From the NCBI GenBank assembly GCA_018340375.1, contig JAFFJZ010000003.1:49693006-49757005 (forward strand): a stretch of DNA of 64,000 bases, in the 5' to 3' direction. A program made the position numbers and the translations under genes. The notes under the pieces were generated by a model. That model worked only from the letters and a program-made list of their open reading frames with translations, had not been told where the DNA came from and searched no databases. This document shows, piece after piece, positions 11,784 through 23,347 of the stretch (positions within the stretch are counted from its first letter, which is position 1; the number at the start of each line of letters is the position of its first letter). The DNA comes from Gonatopus flavifemur (Eukaryota; Arthropoda; Insecta; Hymenoptera; Dryinidae).

Positions 11784-12281
11784 GTGTGTCTTACCCGTCA
11801 ACGGATTTGTGCCCTTCTGTAATTATAAAACGACGAACTGGAAAAATAAATAATTTTTTAATTATTGTTTCAAATTTGGCATTCATTATCGTTCTCAAGG
11901 TCGAATTCAAGGTCGAAACGTGTGGTTTCACTTTAACTTTGATAACTTTGGTCAGAGAAACAACTCGTTTGAGGCTTTTCCGTGAAAATCCATAGAAAAT
12001 GGTTTTTTGACCTTTAAATGACCTCTAAATGACCTGATATGTTAACATATTCGGACGTGAAATTTTCCGCTCTTTACATTTCTGAGGTCGAACGTAGGGT
12101 TTTCCATTTGAAAAAACATACTTTGACCATCAATTATGCTCAAAATTGACCTCAAGGTCAAATTCAAGGTCACCATCTTATGGCCCCCTTCGAACCCTAC
12201 AACTTTTATGTGAACAATTTTTTTCCCCCTCCATTCCCTGAAGAGTTATTCAGGTGTCCTGTTTCAAATGGGACGCCCTGT
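11412..12281 (+). mobile_element. DD41D Tc1/mariner-type element, 5'-truncated
   Basis: The 3' terminal repeat, read inward, is CAGGGCGTCCCATTTGAAAC and ends at 12281, followed by TA. The subterminal AAGGTCAC...CCTACAACTTTTATG resembles that of the complete DD41D element at 48232. The left part is replaced by mariner copy A at 11411/11412. Confidence 0.82.
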
Positions 12282-12461
12282 ATACCCTCACATGAACTTG
12301 AATATAATTTATATGAATTTCAATAATTATCAGGTGTATGTGATTCTTTTTCAATAAGGGTATTATTTTTTCTTACATAATAGGTTTTCATACTATAAAA
12401 AATCCGACTAAATGTGAATGCATGTTACTTGAAGAATTAATGAAAACTCATATTTTTATTA

Positions 12462-13402
12462 CAGAAAATATTGCAGAAATCCCTCTTCCTCCTCCAGATT
12501 GGAGGTTTTTGTTCATGGCTGCGGCCGCACCACCACCAACCCCACCGCCACCACTTCCGGAGGGAGGAGCGCAGCAGGTAGCACAGGTGGAATTGCTACC
12601 TCTGCCTCAACCACCACAAGCGGGAAATTAAGTCGACCAAAAAAAAGTGTATATGCAGATTTTATTCACTGCACACTGCGAGAAATTTAAATAGTCACAT
12701 TAACTATTTGAGGACAACTATTCAAATTCAGTATTCACAACTATACAAACAGTTAGGGTAACTTGTTTATAGTAATGACGACTATTTATATACTTGCATT
12801 AACTATATAAAGAGTTGGAAAAATTATAATTGAATAGTTGTCCCCTTACATAGTTGCCATGACTGTGAATTTCTCTGAGTGCAGTGTACATCTTGAGTGG
12901 AAATATTTTATAAAAATTTAATCAACAATGAGTAAAATTTCTAATTGAATACCATTTAAACTCATTGAAACCCATTGAATTCATTTCTTCTCAGTAAATT
13001 ATAACAATTTCGATGTAGGAACAACCCCGACGTAATCGTCGCTGTCGTCGCCATCCTCGACCCCGTCGGCAACAATGCTCTCCAGCAAGTACGGTGTCCA
13101 ATTGGTTCCGTACTGGGAGCGAGGCATCCTTGCCTGCGGCTGGTGGGCGAGGAAGGGGCCAAAGAGAAAGAGGAGCAGGAGAAGTGGTAGGCCGAGATGG
13201 CGGAAGAGGAGGTGAAGGAAGAGCTGGAAGAGGAAGTGGAACAGGAGCCGGGAGAGGAGGCGGAAGAGGAACCGGAACAGGAGGCGGAAGAGGAGGCGGT
13301 ATTGGAGGCGAAAGAGGCGGCGGAAGGGGAGGGAGGGTAATCAAAACATATGGGGCCGGGGGCCCTAAATATGTGACTAAATTTTTTTTTAATTATTATT
13401 GA
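12462..13402 (+). other. GC-rich exon-like island, product unknown
   Basis: Two GC-rich stretches stand out from the AT-rich surroundings. The first follows a TTTTTATTACAG acceptor and reads a Pro-rich frame to TAA at 12629-12631 (PLPPPDWRFLF, then APPPTPPPPLPEGG). The second is open from 13019, after a TAG that could be an acceptor, to 13402, reading an Arg-rich then Gly/Arg-rich frame (NWFRTGSEASLPAAGG). A MITE separates them. They could be exons of a captured host gene, part of a gag-like gene or low-complexity DNA. I do not recognise the product. Confidence 0.25.
12674..12881. mobile_element. CACTG-type MITE (TSD CA)
   Basis: Arms begin CACTGCGAGAAATT and end AATTTCTCTGAGTG, mirrored inward through ACTATTTGAGGACAACTATT. 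CA flanks both sides (12672-12673, 12882-12883). 208 bp, no ORF. Confidence 0.8.
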
Positions 13403-14063
13403 ATGATACTTAATGAACTACTTATTTGATGACGTACTTGATGATTTAATGAAAAATTTTATAGATTGAAAAAAAATGCCGTCATTTTCAATGCGGTTTC
13501 TGAATCGTGAATTCCTGATTTCCCTAAATTATAATGATAAGATCTGATTGAAATATGTTTCAGAAATCTACACACACAAAAATAATCTGGAAATGAGAAG
13601 AAAAATCCCTTTTGGTCAGATAAGATATTCACTTTTATTTGGTCATATGACAAACATAAAAAGTCACTTTATAATTTTTTCCTTTTTTCTGAATTTTCAT
13701 TATTTGCAGTTGAACAATCATTTGAAGTAAATCCATCTGGATTAGGGGCGGGCTGGCCGTGTGGGGATTATGGAAAATTCCACAGGGGCCGGTCATATTT
13801 TCATATTTTGGGCCGTTTTTCCTCATGCTGTTTTTTTATCAACTATAACGCAAGAGGAAGCTTTCTTTTTTAAGTACCAAGGGCTGCTTTCAATCTTTTC
13901 CACATCAAAATGTTTGAGCCAGTGCGCCCCTGATCTAGACAGCTGAGATTCTGACAAACAATTTCATACAAAATTTGTGAGAGATCGCGATCAGAACCAT
14001 TTGTTATCATAAAAATATTTATTCAAAAACGTGACTTGTTACGTTTTATCATGTGAACGACGA
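13403..14063. other. no recognisable feature
   Basis: AT-rich sequence between the GC-rich island and the hAT element. Short frames only, no motif seen. Confidence 0.5.
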
Positions 14064-15204
14064 TATCAGAGCAGTGTTCCCAGATTCGAGGATTTTTCTT
14101 CAGATTTGAGGAAAAAATGATTGATGTGAGGATGATCTGAAGAAATGAAGAAATCCAATCAAATTTGAGGATTTTTACGGAATTGTCGAGGATTTTCGGA
14201 GAATTTAAATGATATATGAATTTTTTTAATACAAAATATTTATCAATAGATTTTTGGTTGATGAATACATTCAATAGGGAATATGCAAGGAGCCCGACTG
14301 GTAATAAGCCCAATAAGTCTTTGGTTAAAAGGTGGTGATTTCTAGTGAAATTAGTAAACATTCCTAGTGATTCAAGATGAAAACATATTGAATGCCTGAT
14401 GAATTCATAATGGAGTCTCGATATGAGTTCTCTCTGAACATTGAGGGTTCATCACGAGTTAATTTTGAATTCATTGTGAGTCACATAATAGGAGCTCTTG
14501 GCGGGAACTCTTATTCTGTCTGGGCACTGATATATATAATAACTGGATGCAGTATAGTGATTCCAGCGATGGACTCAATTGAAGCACGCACTCCAACTGT
14601 AGGTAAGCCAAGTTGTCACAATAAAATGATTCAGAATATCAATGATTCCGATTTTGAATCCAATATTCAATCTTGGAAGTGCAATAAAATCTTTTGATAA
14701 TTCATTTTCATATTATTTATTGTGAAATTATAGTGTATTTTGCATTTGGTTCAATAATTTTATTATTTTAATCATCATCTTGATTCATTTTTCCTGAGAA
14801 CTTGGCTTAGCACCAGATGGTGCTGACATCGTTTTCTGGTGTTTTATGGTAATTTCACTAACTTCAATTGGGTCAAAACGCTCAGCATTGGAAATATGGC
14901 GATGCTGCATCCAGTTTATATACATATCAGTGTGTCTGGGGGAAGAAACAACCTTCGCAAAAAAAAATTTAATTCTTTGTCATTATACCATCTGAGTAAA
15001 AATAGAAGAATTAATCAATAGACATCGATGTAATTATAAACAAAGTCCTAATGGAAGTTTCTCCATAATGACGCAGAATTTCTCATTTGCCCAAATTTGT
15101 AAAGAACGTATGGAACGAATGAAAGGATTCCTCATATTTTGTTTATAAATTCTAATTTGGAGAAGAAATTGTGAACCATTGGTGATGCTTGATTAATTCG
15201 TTGA

Positions 15205-15756
15205 GGTAGGGGTTAGTTGGCTCTAAAATAAGTCGGCTCGAATGGTAGTTGATCCTAATGAAATGAGACCAAATCGAAATGAGACATAAAAATTTTTAGT
15301 ACCTATTATTGTAATAAAAGTATGACTCGAAACCCATAGTGATCTTTAGGTCTTATTTCGATTCGGCTGTATTTCATTGGGATCAACCAGGGGAGTGTAA
15401 CTTCATTGGAAATACTGCTGTTATGAATTTAGTTCAATTTGAAATTTTTTTAGTGTGAGGGCGCAATGATCGCGCATAGCTCATCGAATAAAATTCATTA
15501 TTGTACAAGATAGATTTTTATTGGATGATCAATGATCCAATAAAAATCTGTCTTGTACAATAATGATCTTGGATCGTTGATCATCCAATAAAAATCCATC
15601 TTGTACAATAATGAATTTTATTCGATGAGCTATGCACGATCATTGCGCCCTCACACTAAAAAAATTTCAAATTGAACTGAATTCATAACAACAGTATTTC
15701 CAATGAAGTTGCACCCCCCTGGGATCAACTACCATTTGAGCCAACTAACCCCTACC
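15205..15756. mobile_element. palindromic MULE-like MITE (9-bp TSD)
   Basis: 552 bp with arms GGTAGGGGTTAGTTGGCTC ... GAGCCAACTAACCCCTACC, mirrored almost to the centre, where ATTGGATGATCAATGATCC and related blocks fold again. ATTCGTTGA is duplicated exactly on both sides (15196-15204, 15757-15765). A 9-bp duplication fits Mutator-like elements. Confidence 0.85.
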
Positions 15757-16488
15757 ATTCGTTGATAATAACTCACTAAAATTTCCCGAAAATCCCTTGA
15801 ATATTTCGGTCTAGAAATAGAATGAAACTAAGATTGAATCACAGGAAATGATCATTCAACGGAATAATATATTTTCTACAAGGGAATGCTGAAGCTACGA
15901 TTAGATCGTCCAATTACAATACGCTTTCAATCGCGCCTAGTGGGAATATAGCGCCAGTGAATAGTTATTTTGAACACACTTATCATTTCATGAGAATAGT
16001 CACCTTTGCGTGAAGTTCCTGCAGTTGTCGTGAATGTATTGAACTCCATATTTGAAAATAATCTTCTTAACGTGAGAGTAATACACATCGTTTGAGGTGA
16101 GATTTAATTCGTGTGATCTTTTTCAGGATGGAGCGGATAATCATTAGTATATTCGATTTTTGTCATTAAACAGGAATGTAGTCTAGTTAACCTCACTCGC
16201 ATGTATCATGTGACGATTTCTCAATCACAAAACTATTTGAATTTCATTTCAGAATTTCTTGTTGAAAAATATAACCTCCATGTATATACTGTATGACACA
16301 TATCCTGAATACGTTTGACAACTTCGTGAGTTTATGGCGAACTGCTTCTCATCAGCTGTATATAAGATTCACGTAAGAAAATCATCTACAAAAATCATCA
16401 TTTATTAAAATATTGTATGATTTTTTGACCACCTCGACTAGGATGAAGCAGTTTAAAACCTCATAAACTGCTTCATCCTAGTCAAACT

Positions 16489-17480
16489 CGATGGCTGTCT
16501 TTGGAAACAGTCGTCAATTGCGTATTAGAGCAGTACGACGCGCTGAAGCTGTATTTTACATCAGAACATCTTGAGAATTCAGGTGAAGGTGCGAGTGAAA
16601 TTCATGAAAAAGTAAACAACCCTATGAAGATGATATACTTGGAATTTTTGAGTTACGTTTTACCTTTTTCAATGATTTGAATGAAGAGTTGCAATCAGAG
16701 AACACAAAAATTCACGTTTTATATAACAGAATAGCTCAAGTATATAAAACTATTCTAGATAATTACTTTAATGAGAAATGTTTACAAACTACAGGATTGG
16801 CTTTAGTACAATACAGAAATCCTACTTATTACTTGCAATTGGAAGTAATATATTTGGGACCCTTGGCCACTGCTTCAATTCATGAGAAAACGTTGGATAT
16901 GGAAGAATTGCATCAGTTCAGATTGAATATTCTAAGATTTTATATTGAAGCTGCCCATCAAATGTATGCTAGATTTCCTCTGAATTCACCGTACCAAAGA
17001 ACTCTCCAATTATTATATATGATTGATCCAGTTAATGTTAAAAAACACTGCTCAAATTCTATAGCACCATTGATTGGAGCTTTTCCAACATTTGCTTGCG
17101 ACATGATGGCAATTGAAAGACAATGGCGTTTGTTTCGGAATGATATTTACATTTCACAACAAAATTCGAATGATTTATATGAGTTTTGGAACGGCGTATA
17201 TCAGATTTACAATGCAGATGGTAGTATGAAATATCACCAATTATATGATTTTATAAAGAATATAATGATTCTGCCACATAGTAGTGCAACTGTGGAAAGA
17301 TTGTTTTCTCAAATAAATCATAATAAAACGAAATTTAGGAATCATTCAAATAACGAAACAATTTCAGGTATTATATATACTAAAGATTTTATTAGAAATT
17401 CATCTGCTGCCCGTTTTTCAATCCCAACAAACATGTTGAAAAAGCACTCCGCTGATATGTACTGCGATGAAAACAAATGA
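16489..17480 (+). pseudogene. hAT transposase, C-terminal half
   Basis: From RWLSLETVV (16489) to TGA at 17480. The ending shows ILPHSSATVERLFSQIN, the hAT dimerisation region with the catalytic Glu, followed by a KTKFRN segment. The frame changes at 16665-16676: LSYVLPF in one frame continues as FNDLNEELQ in another, as if one T was lost from a T run. The region with the first two catalytic Asp is not recognisable, and a small palindrome (16438-16481) sits just upstream. The gene is therefore dead and incomplete. Confidence 0.85.
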
Positions 17481-17961
17481 ACGTCACGTCACATATTACT
17501 TGTACACATTTAATTGTTTCTAATAAATTTCATTTTTTTCCATGAAAAATGTTACATATTCATTGAACGTTCACTCTTACTTGGAAGAACATTATTAGAA
17601 AAATTACGTTCCAGTGCATTGTTGGAGAAAAATAAAAAAATCTTGTATCAAAAGAGATACATATTAAATTTCATAATAAGCTGGGATATGAAATTTCGTA
17701 ACATTGATATGTAAAAATATTCATATCCGTGTTATGAAGATTTGTACTGATGGTTTGTTATAACGGTGTACCGAGATTTTTCTATCATTTTGCTGACTGG
17801 GAAATAACAAATGATTCTTATTTTGACATTTTTTCATCATAAAATATGAAAATAATGGTGGAAATTCAGTTACTATTGATGTATTTGATAAAGGTGCATT
17901 TATGATTTTTGAATTTTCCACCAAGAATTACGGCTACAAAAATAATTCGATTTGTCAGACA

Positions 17962-18131
17962 CACTGTTAAAAATAATACAAAATTTTGTATCAAAAATGA
18001 TCCAAATTCTGTAACAATGATATAAACAGATATGGCCGCATGTGTTGACATGATACAAAATTTCGTAACACTGATACGTGAAAAATTTCGTATCTGTGTT
18101 ATGAAGTTTTGTACTGATTTTTCTAACAGTG
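17962..18131. mobile_element. CACTG MITE (TSD CA)
   Basis: 170 bp, CACTGTTAAAAATAATAC ... TTTTTCTAACAGTG with CA on both sides (17960-17961, 18132-18133). Inside are repeats of ACAAAATTTTGTATC and its mirror. A diverged fragment of the same sequence lies near 17690-17780. Confidence 0.75.
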
Positions 18132-18686
18132 CATTTTTGAGTTCTCCCAAAATTCTTTGAGACTTTCGTGAGAATTTTAAGTGAACCTGCAAATTTTTCA
18201 CGGATCAAAGTTTTTTCGGTACTCTTCAGGAATGTTTCAAATTCTGAAAGAGTTCAGGGAGAACTCTCTCTTCAAAATTCATTATTGGTTTTTGTGTGTT
18301 ATCTGGATAGGTTGAGCCAGGTATCAATACACTTGTGGGCTTATTAAGAATGAAGCTTGAATACAAAAAATGCCGGGTAAATGCCCAGACGAGACAAAAA
18401 TTGTTGATGATCTATTAGAGAACTCTTGAAGAACTTGAAAGATTGAATAAAGTTCTTGAGGAATTCTTTACGAACTCTGTGCTATCTCAGAGTATTCGGG
18501 CAATCGGGGCCTTTTATTACGGGAATTCATTCATTAATTTTTTTTATTTGGTATGATATTAATTTTCTCATAAGATTCTGAGGATTTTTTGAGGATTTCG
18601 TAGAACGGAAGTTGAAGAATTTTAGGATTTTTTTTTAGACATTTGAGGATTTTTTCATTTTTGTATCTGGCAACACTGTATTAGAG

Positions 18687-19425
18687 GAGAAGATGCATCA
18701 AAATGAGGGGATACTCTCATTCTAATAATAATCTTTGTTAGGTGTGACTTGAGATATCTTTTAGTTTTAGATTATGAAAAATGTTGCAACGATTTCTTTT
18801 AGACATTTGAAAGAAATTATAAAAGCACTCAGGCAAGTACTGGAGTTTAATGTTCTCTCAAAACATTTATTTGTGTGGATTTGTTGCTCAATCTCAGATA
18901 GAACACAATAGAAGTCAATTCGTTTGCAAAAACCTGATAAATAATTGTTTGAAAATATATGGAAGGGTGCCCTGCCGCAAATGCCAGACAAATCCGGACG
19001 AATCCGGCAGGGTGGTTGCAGAGACTTGTGCTTTTGGATATGTTATCAGCGGCATGAAATTACGATTTTTGGTGAAGAATGTGTGACTTTACCTTTGGCA
19101 GGAAAAAAACCTTGCAGCACACCTGTTCAGGAAGAGTTCATGAACAATTCAATTGGGATTCGAGTAATTCATTATGGTTTTTTGAAATTTCTTTCTGAAC
19201 TCTTATCGATTTATTCACAAGATCATTACAAATAATTGTTTAAACACATGAAAGGATGATAGTGAAGATTTGTGCTTCGAATATATCATCAGGGGCATCA
19301 AAGACTTCAATGAGATGAAGATTTCGCTCTTTTAATAATAAAAGCATAGCATCATAATTGTTTAAAAACAAAAAGGGGGTGTGGAGGTTTGTGATTTGAA
19401 TATGTTATCGCGAATACACAGAAAG
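18687..19425. other. no recognisable gene
   Basis: Part of the TTAA unit. Contains a short GC-richer patch (18958-19020, GCCAGACAAATCCGGACGAA) with no recognisable product. Confidence 0.4.
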
Positions 19426-19650
19426 AAGTATTTCTTTGGATCTAAGAAATTGTTATTTGGATATGTCCAAATAGATATTTCTTTGACAGGAATAAATATT
19501 TTGTTCGTGTAAACAAATTTATTATTCGGTCCTTCTTGCAAATAAGAAATTTGTTTGAATCAAATAAATATTGATTTTTGTTGAAGAAATATCTATTTGG
19601 ACCTATTCAAATAACAATTCCTTAGATTCGAAGAAATACTTTTTTCTGTG
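19426..19650. mobile_element. palindromic CACAG MITE (TSD TA)
   Basis: 225 bp, CACAGAAAGAAGTATTTCTT ... AAGAAATACTTTTTTCTGTG, with TA on both sides (19424-19425, 19651-19652). Long mirrored arms include GTCCAAATAGATATTTCTT. Confidence 0.85.
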
Positions 19651-19682
19651 TATAAAATATTCAAATGAGGGTATTGAGTTGT

Positions 19683-20155
19683 TTTATTTTACATATCAAA
19701 AACTAGAAACCGATTTCCTCATAAAATGATAGTATATGACTTTTCAACGATTGCCTTATACATTCAAGACAATCTTGAATTAAAAAAAAAATTGTTCCGG
19801 CATCCGGACTCGATCCAGCGAACCCCTCAGTTAGTAAGAGTACATGTTGCTGCGTATAGCTATAACAACATGTTGGTAACGGAGCACTAAATTATATTCA
19901 TATAATGCTGAGTATTTTTATTTTACATATCAAAAAATAGAAACCAATTTTTTCATAGAATCATAGCACATGGTTTTTGAAAACGATTGCATCATACGCA
20001 TTGAGGGCGATCTTGGATTAAAAAAAGATTATTTCAGCATCTGGACTTGAACCAGCGAACTCAGCGAGTGCCAGGGTTAGAGAGAGCACACGTTGCTGCG
20101 TATAGCTACAACAACGAGTTATGAACGATGCACTAAATTATCTTCATATAGTGCC
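19683..20155. repeat. two-copy tandem repeat, ~234 bp unit
   Basis: Both units share ACATATCAAA (19691, 19925), GAACCAGCGAAC-like and GTTGCTGCGTATAGCTA blocks. The middle of each unit resembles an inverted tRNA T-arm (GTTCGCTGGATCGAGTCCGG on the minus strand), so it may derive from a tRNA-related SINE. Confidence 0.7.
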
Positions 20156-20159
20156 AAGT

Positions 20160-20940
20160 TTACCGATGAGTAATAATTATTTTACTTTGCTCATCACAAT
20201 TCAAATGATGAATTATTTTACTTCAATGCAACTTTATGTCCAACAATACTATATCCCCAAATATTTTTTTACCATATTATACTGATTCCATAAAAAGTGA
20301 ATGGAGAAATTTTTCATGTTTATTATATCCAAGTAACAGTGAAAATTATTTATGAAATCTCAATAATATTCTCAGTTACAACATAAAGATCATCAAAACA
20401 CGTCAATATCATTTATTTATGATTTGATTTGATTCTGAAAATTTTCTAAGCACAGGGTTCTATATGGTTTTTAGTACGACCCTATCATCATCTGTGTGTC
20501 AACAGTAGCGACACTCTCGATTTTTATCGGAACTAAATTTCACTATATATATGCATCAAACCGCTTCAATCAAATTCTTATTTATTTATCGAATGAAAAA
20601 ATATGTATTTGGGCTTATTCGACGCAGAAACTTCATACCTTCACGGGTCTGGTCCGAAATGGACGCATAAAACGGTCTTGAAGCTGCAATTTACAAAATT
20701 TCAATATATGGTACTAGTCCGCTCTGATTGGCTGGTTCAGATTTGAGTATTTTTTTAATGTAATTCATAATTATTGATAAACAGACCAGAGGCGGCATCC
20801 TTGGATAATTATATGCATGAATATACCCAGAATTTTTTTATCCGATGCCTAATTACTGAGTAATGTGGTTGAAACGGATTTGGTGATTTTGGTAGTTCCA
20901 ATTGCGCCACCAGAGGCCGACAAACGCAACGGGCACTTCC
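20160..20940. other. right end of the TTAA unit
   Basis: AT-rich, no recognisable ORF. Ends with the GC-richer CCAGAGGCCGACAAACG and GGGCACTTCC before TTAA. Confidence 0.5.
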
Positions 20941-22384
20941 TTAACGTTAACTGAATGGTACAGTTTGTTTCTCGAGTATTATACCAGTAAAGCGGGCGAT
21001 CTGAATGTTCCCTTAAGCGAGTACACTTATATCAAATATTTTAATCATAATTTGAATTTCACGTTTTCAAAGCCACGTACTGACGTTTGTAACTTCTGTT
21101 TCGAACATAAAAATGATGCAAATGATGAAGATTGAATGAAACACAAAGAACTTGTAGACCAACACAAATTGTTAAAAAAATCTATGCTCGCTGAAAATCA
21201 GGTCTTATGTTTGGAATTTGATTTTGGCCAGAATTTGCCTCTTCCAAAAATTCCGGTCTCAGATCAATTTTATCGACGACTCATATGGTTGCACGTTTTC
21301 AATGTTAATACTTTCGGAGATCAAAAAAATAGTTATATGTATTTTTTTATCGAAGGCAAATACAAAAAAGGAGCAAATACGGTGTGCAATCTCCTCTATG
21401 ATACAATTTGTCGCGAATTGGAAATCTTTTACTACGATCAAATTTATCTATTTTCGGATGGTTGTGGAGGGCAAAATAAAAATTATTTGGTCATGCATTT
21501 TTTGTCGTTGTTGTCTGAAAAATCACAGATTGAGATCCAACATTTATTTCCTGTACGTGGACATTCTTATTGTTCATGTGACCGCAATTTTGGGATGTAT
21601 GGACAAAAAAAGAAAAACATAGAGACCATAGAAACCGATGAAGAATACTATGACATAATTCAAAATGCGAGAAAACCACCATTCAGAATAATAAAAGATT
21701 CTGCGTGTACGGTTCAAAATTTTGAAACTTCATTAGATGGAATTAAAAAACCGACAGATTTGCACATCAGAGATGCGGTAAAAATGGTATATTTTCCAAA
21801 TAAATAAATTGAGTTGTTTTATGATTATAGTGGAAAACCGAGAAGTCACACTGTGGAATCAAATATTGTTTTTGATGATTTGTTGAATACACCATTAGCT
21901 GATTCGGTCGGAATAAGTCAACAAAAATTGAATGATGTCCAAGCGTTAATGAAGTATTTGAGCATGAGTGGGCAAGAGTTTTTTAATGGTTTATTCAACA
22001 AATCGTCGATAGAAGCTATAAGCAAAACTAGTAAAACCCAAAAATCAGAAACAGATGGTTCGAAAAAGCAATGAAGAAAATGAGAATTCTAATTTTCTTT
22101 TAATTATTTCATTCATTGTTTTCATTTTTAATTCTCTTTTTGTATTCTATATTATTGTTTCATTTGAAAGCGATATAAAATTTCATATTTTATTCATTAA
22201 AAAGTTTATGAATTAACTTGAAATAACATGGTTGAACAAATTTTAATACCTGATATTCATTGAATCCTGGAAATGAGTATATGACTTTTTCAAAAATGTT
22301 TACCGTTATTCATTGATGGGACATGTTATCCTCAGTGATACATTAGAAGAATAAAGGATAAATCTTGTATGAATGATGTTTCAC

Positions 22385-23347
22385 TCAATGTTCCTTTATC
22401 AGGAAATTGAAGTATTGAGACACCGATACAATTCATTATTAAAAAAAAATTCCATCTTTTGGATATAATTATAATTTATGATATAAATAAATAATCGTAG
22501 TATTGGAAACATAGTTCATACATAATTCATTCCTCAACGAAAAGCAGAAGAAACCTGTTTGTTTACACAATTTGTCTCAAATATCAAGCTTTCGTTCATA
22601 ACATTGTTTTGAACAACTGGTTTATTTGTTTATAATAAAGAATCCATCATGTAAAAATAGCTTGATATTCGAATTATTCGACACAAAAAAACATAAACCT
22701 GTATTGAGGAATCGAGTGGACTCGTGTTTCATACAGTCTCTTACGGTTAACCTGCAACTATTTAGGAATCATAAAGAATATAGGTTACGCGCTGATGAAT
22801 AAATCGCTGTATCTTTCAAACTAATAGCTTAATCGATCTGAAATTTTCCACAAAGTTGGTTGATGCACTAACGAACAACTTGGTCGCTGGAAGTTTTCTC
22901 CTGCTCAAACTTTATTCATCACTTTTTTAATACGCAGCTTGAAAAAGATGATTGGATTAAAAAATCACTTTGGATTAAAAAATTGATAATTTTCAATGAT
23001 TTTTTGCGAGTTTTTTCAACATAATCGTCTTCGGGAAGGTCTCACGAATAAAAATTGATAAAATTCATCTCGATACGTTGGAAAATAAAAAAGTTACAGC
23101 GAGTTTAATGTTGAAAAACATTGATTTTCAGACCGCAAATATTTTCAGTTTTTATTTTTTTACGAAGAAAGTACTGATTACAGAAAAAAATCACAAACGG
23201 AGACTTGGGTTGATTTTTCAAGACCTATCACCTGGTATTTTTTGTTTTTCGGAATTCCAATTTTTAATTTTGGTGTGTGACGTCACGACTTGGACAATAC
23301 TTTTACGTCTTTTGGAGCGCGCGGCTGGTTGTTAGATCCAGCCGCTC
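22385..23347 (-). repeat. element X, right terminal inverted repeat
   Basis: Reverse complement of 6636-7595, 963 bp. The end GCCGCTC at 23341-23347 mirrors GAGCGGC at 6636. Outside it AATT and then the remaining 80 bases of K copy 2 follow. Confidence 0.88.

Larger units (their letters stand above)
14072..18678 (+). mobile_element. hAT element, decayed autonomous copy (8-bp TSD)
   Basis: Ends are CAGTGTTCCCAGAT at 14072 and ATCTGGCAACACTG ending at 18678. The 8 bases outside are TATCAGAG (14064-14071) and TATTAGAG (18679-18686), 7 of 8 identical, as expected for hAT. Just inside both ends lie repeated GAGGATTTTT motifs, probably transposase-binding sites. The interior holds the end of a hAT transposase, a MULE-like palindrome and a CACTG MITE. 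Confidence 0.9.
8953..20940. mobile_element. 12 kb TTAA-flanked unit
   Basis: TTAA lies directly outside both ends (8949-8952, 20941-20944), and removing the unit with one TTAA restores the X gene frame. Ends are GGGAGTGCTCTGG and, from the right, GGAAGTGCCCG; a further shared stretch ATTGGAACTA occurs about 60-90 bases in. TTAA targeting fits piggyBac or Kolobok elements, and the GG start is closer to what I recall for Kolobok. I find no transposase of its own; the interior is later insertions. 12 kb is mostly nested DNA. Confidence 0.7.
8228..22074 (+). pseudogene. element X transposase-like gene, DUF7869-type, split by a TTAA unit
   Basis: Exon 1 is 8228-8320 (31 codons, ATG of MSVAESS). 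Intron 8321-8429 is GTAAGT...TCTTAG. Exon 2 runs 8430-8952 and resumes at 20945 after the TTAA unit; across the join the codons read P-D-L-T-L-T-E-W in frame. Features in order: a Cys pair region (SCCRKECYKKI), DNRGKGSKE, SHYEREDSSLQYFDNPDL, KPRTDVCNFC, FDFGQNLPLPKIPVSDQFYRR, FSDGCGGQNKN and VRGHSYCSCDRNFG. I recall the last blocks as DUF7869, common in animal genomes. A TGA (21133) and a TAA (21805) interrupt a frame that clearly continues to 22074. The spaced Asp and His residues fit an RNase-H-like nuclease fold, which is inference. Confidence 0.82.
6636..23347 (+). mobile_element. element X: long-TIR DNA transposon with a DUF7869-type gene
   Basis: The outer ends are GAGCGGCCGGGTCG at 6636 and its mirror ending GCCGCTC at 23347. 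The inverted repeats run inward about 960 bp on both sides. AATT flanks both ends (6632-6635, 23348-23351). The empty site is known from K copy 1 (GAAGAAATTGTAACTTC), so the insertion point is exact, with one base differing beside the right AATT. Removing the nested 12 kb TTAA unit leaves an element of about 4.7 kb with one gene (8228-22074). The superfamily is not one I can name. Confidence 0.85.

Noticed and set aside
12991..13344. Minus-strand Pro-rich protein
   Set aside because: It is the complement of the Gly/Arg-rich frame. Such composition gives open frames on both strands; no motif supports either.
18850..19235. Cys-containing small protein
   Set aside because: Overlapping frames with no motif, no splice context and no repeat of the pattern elsewhere.
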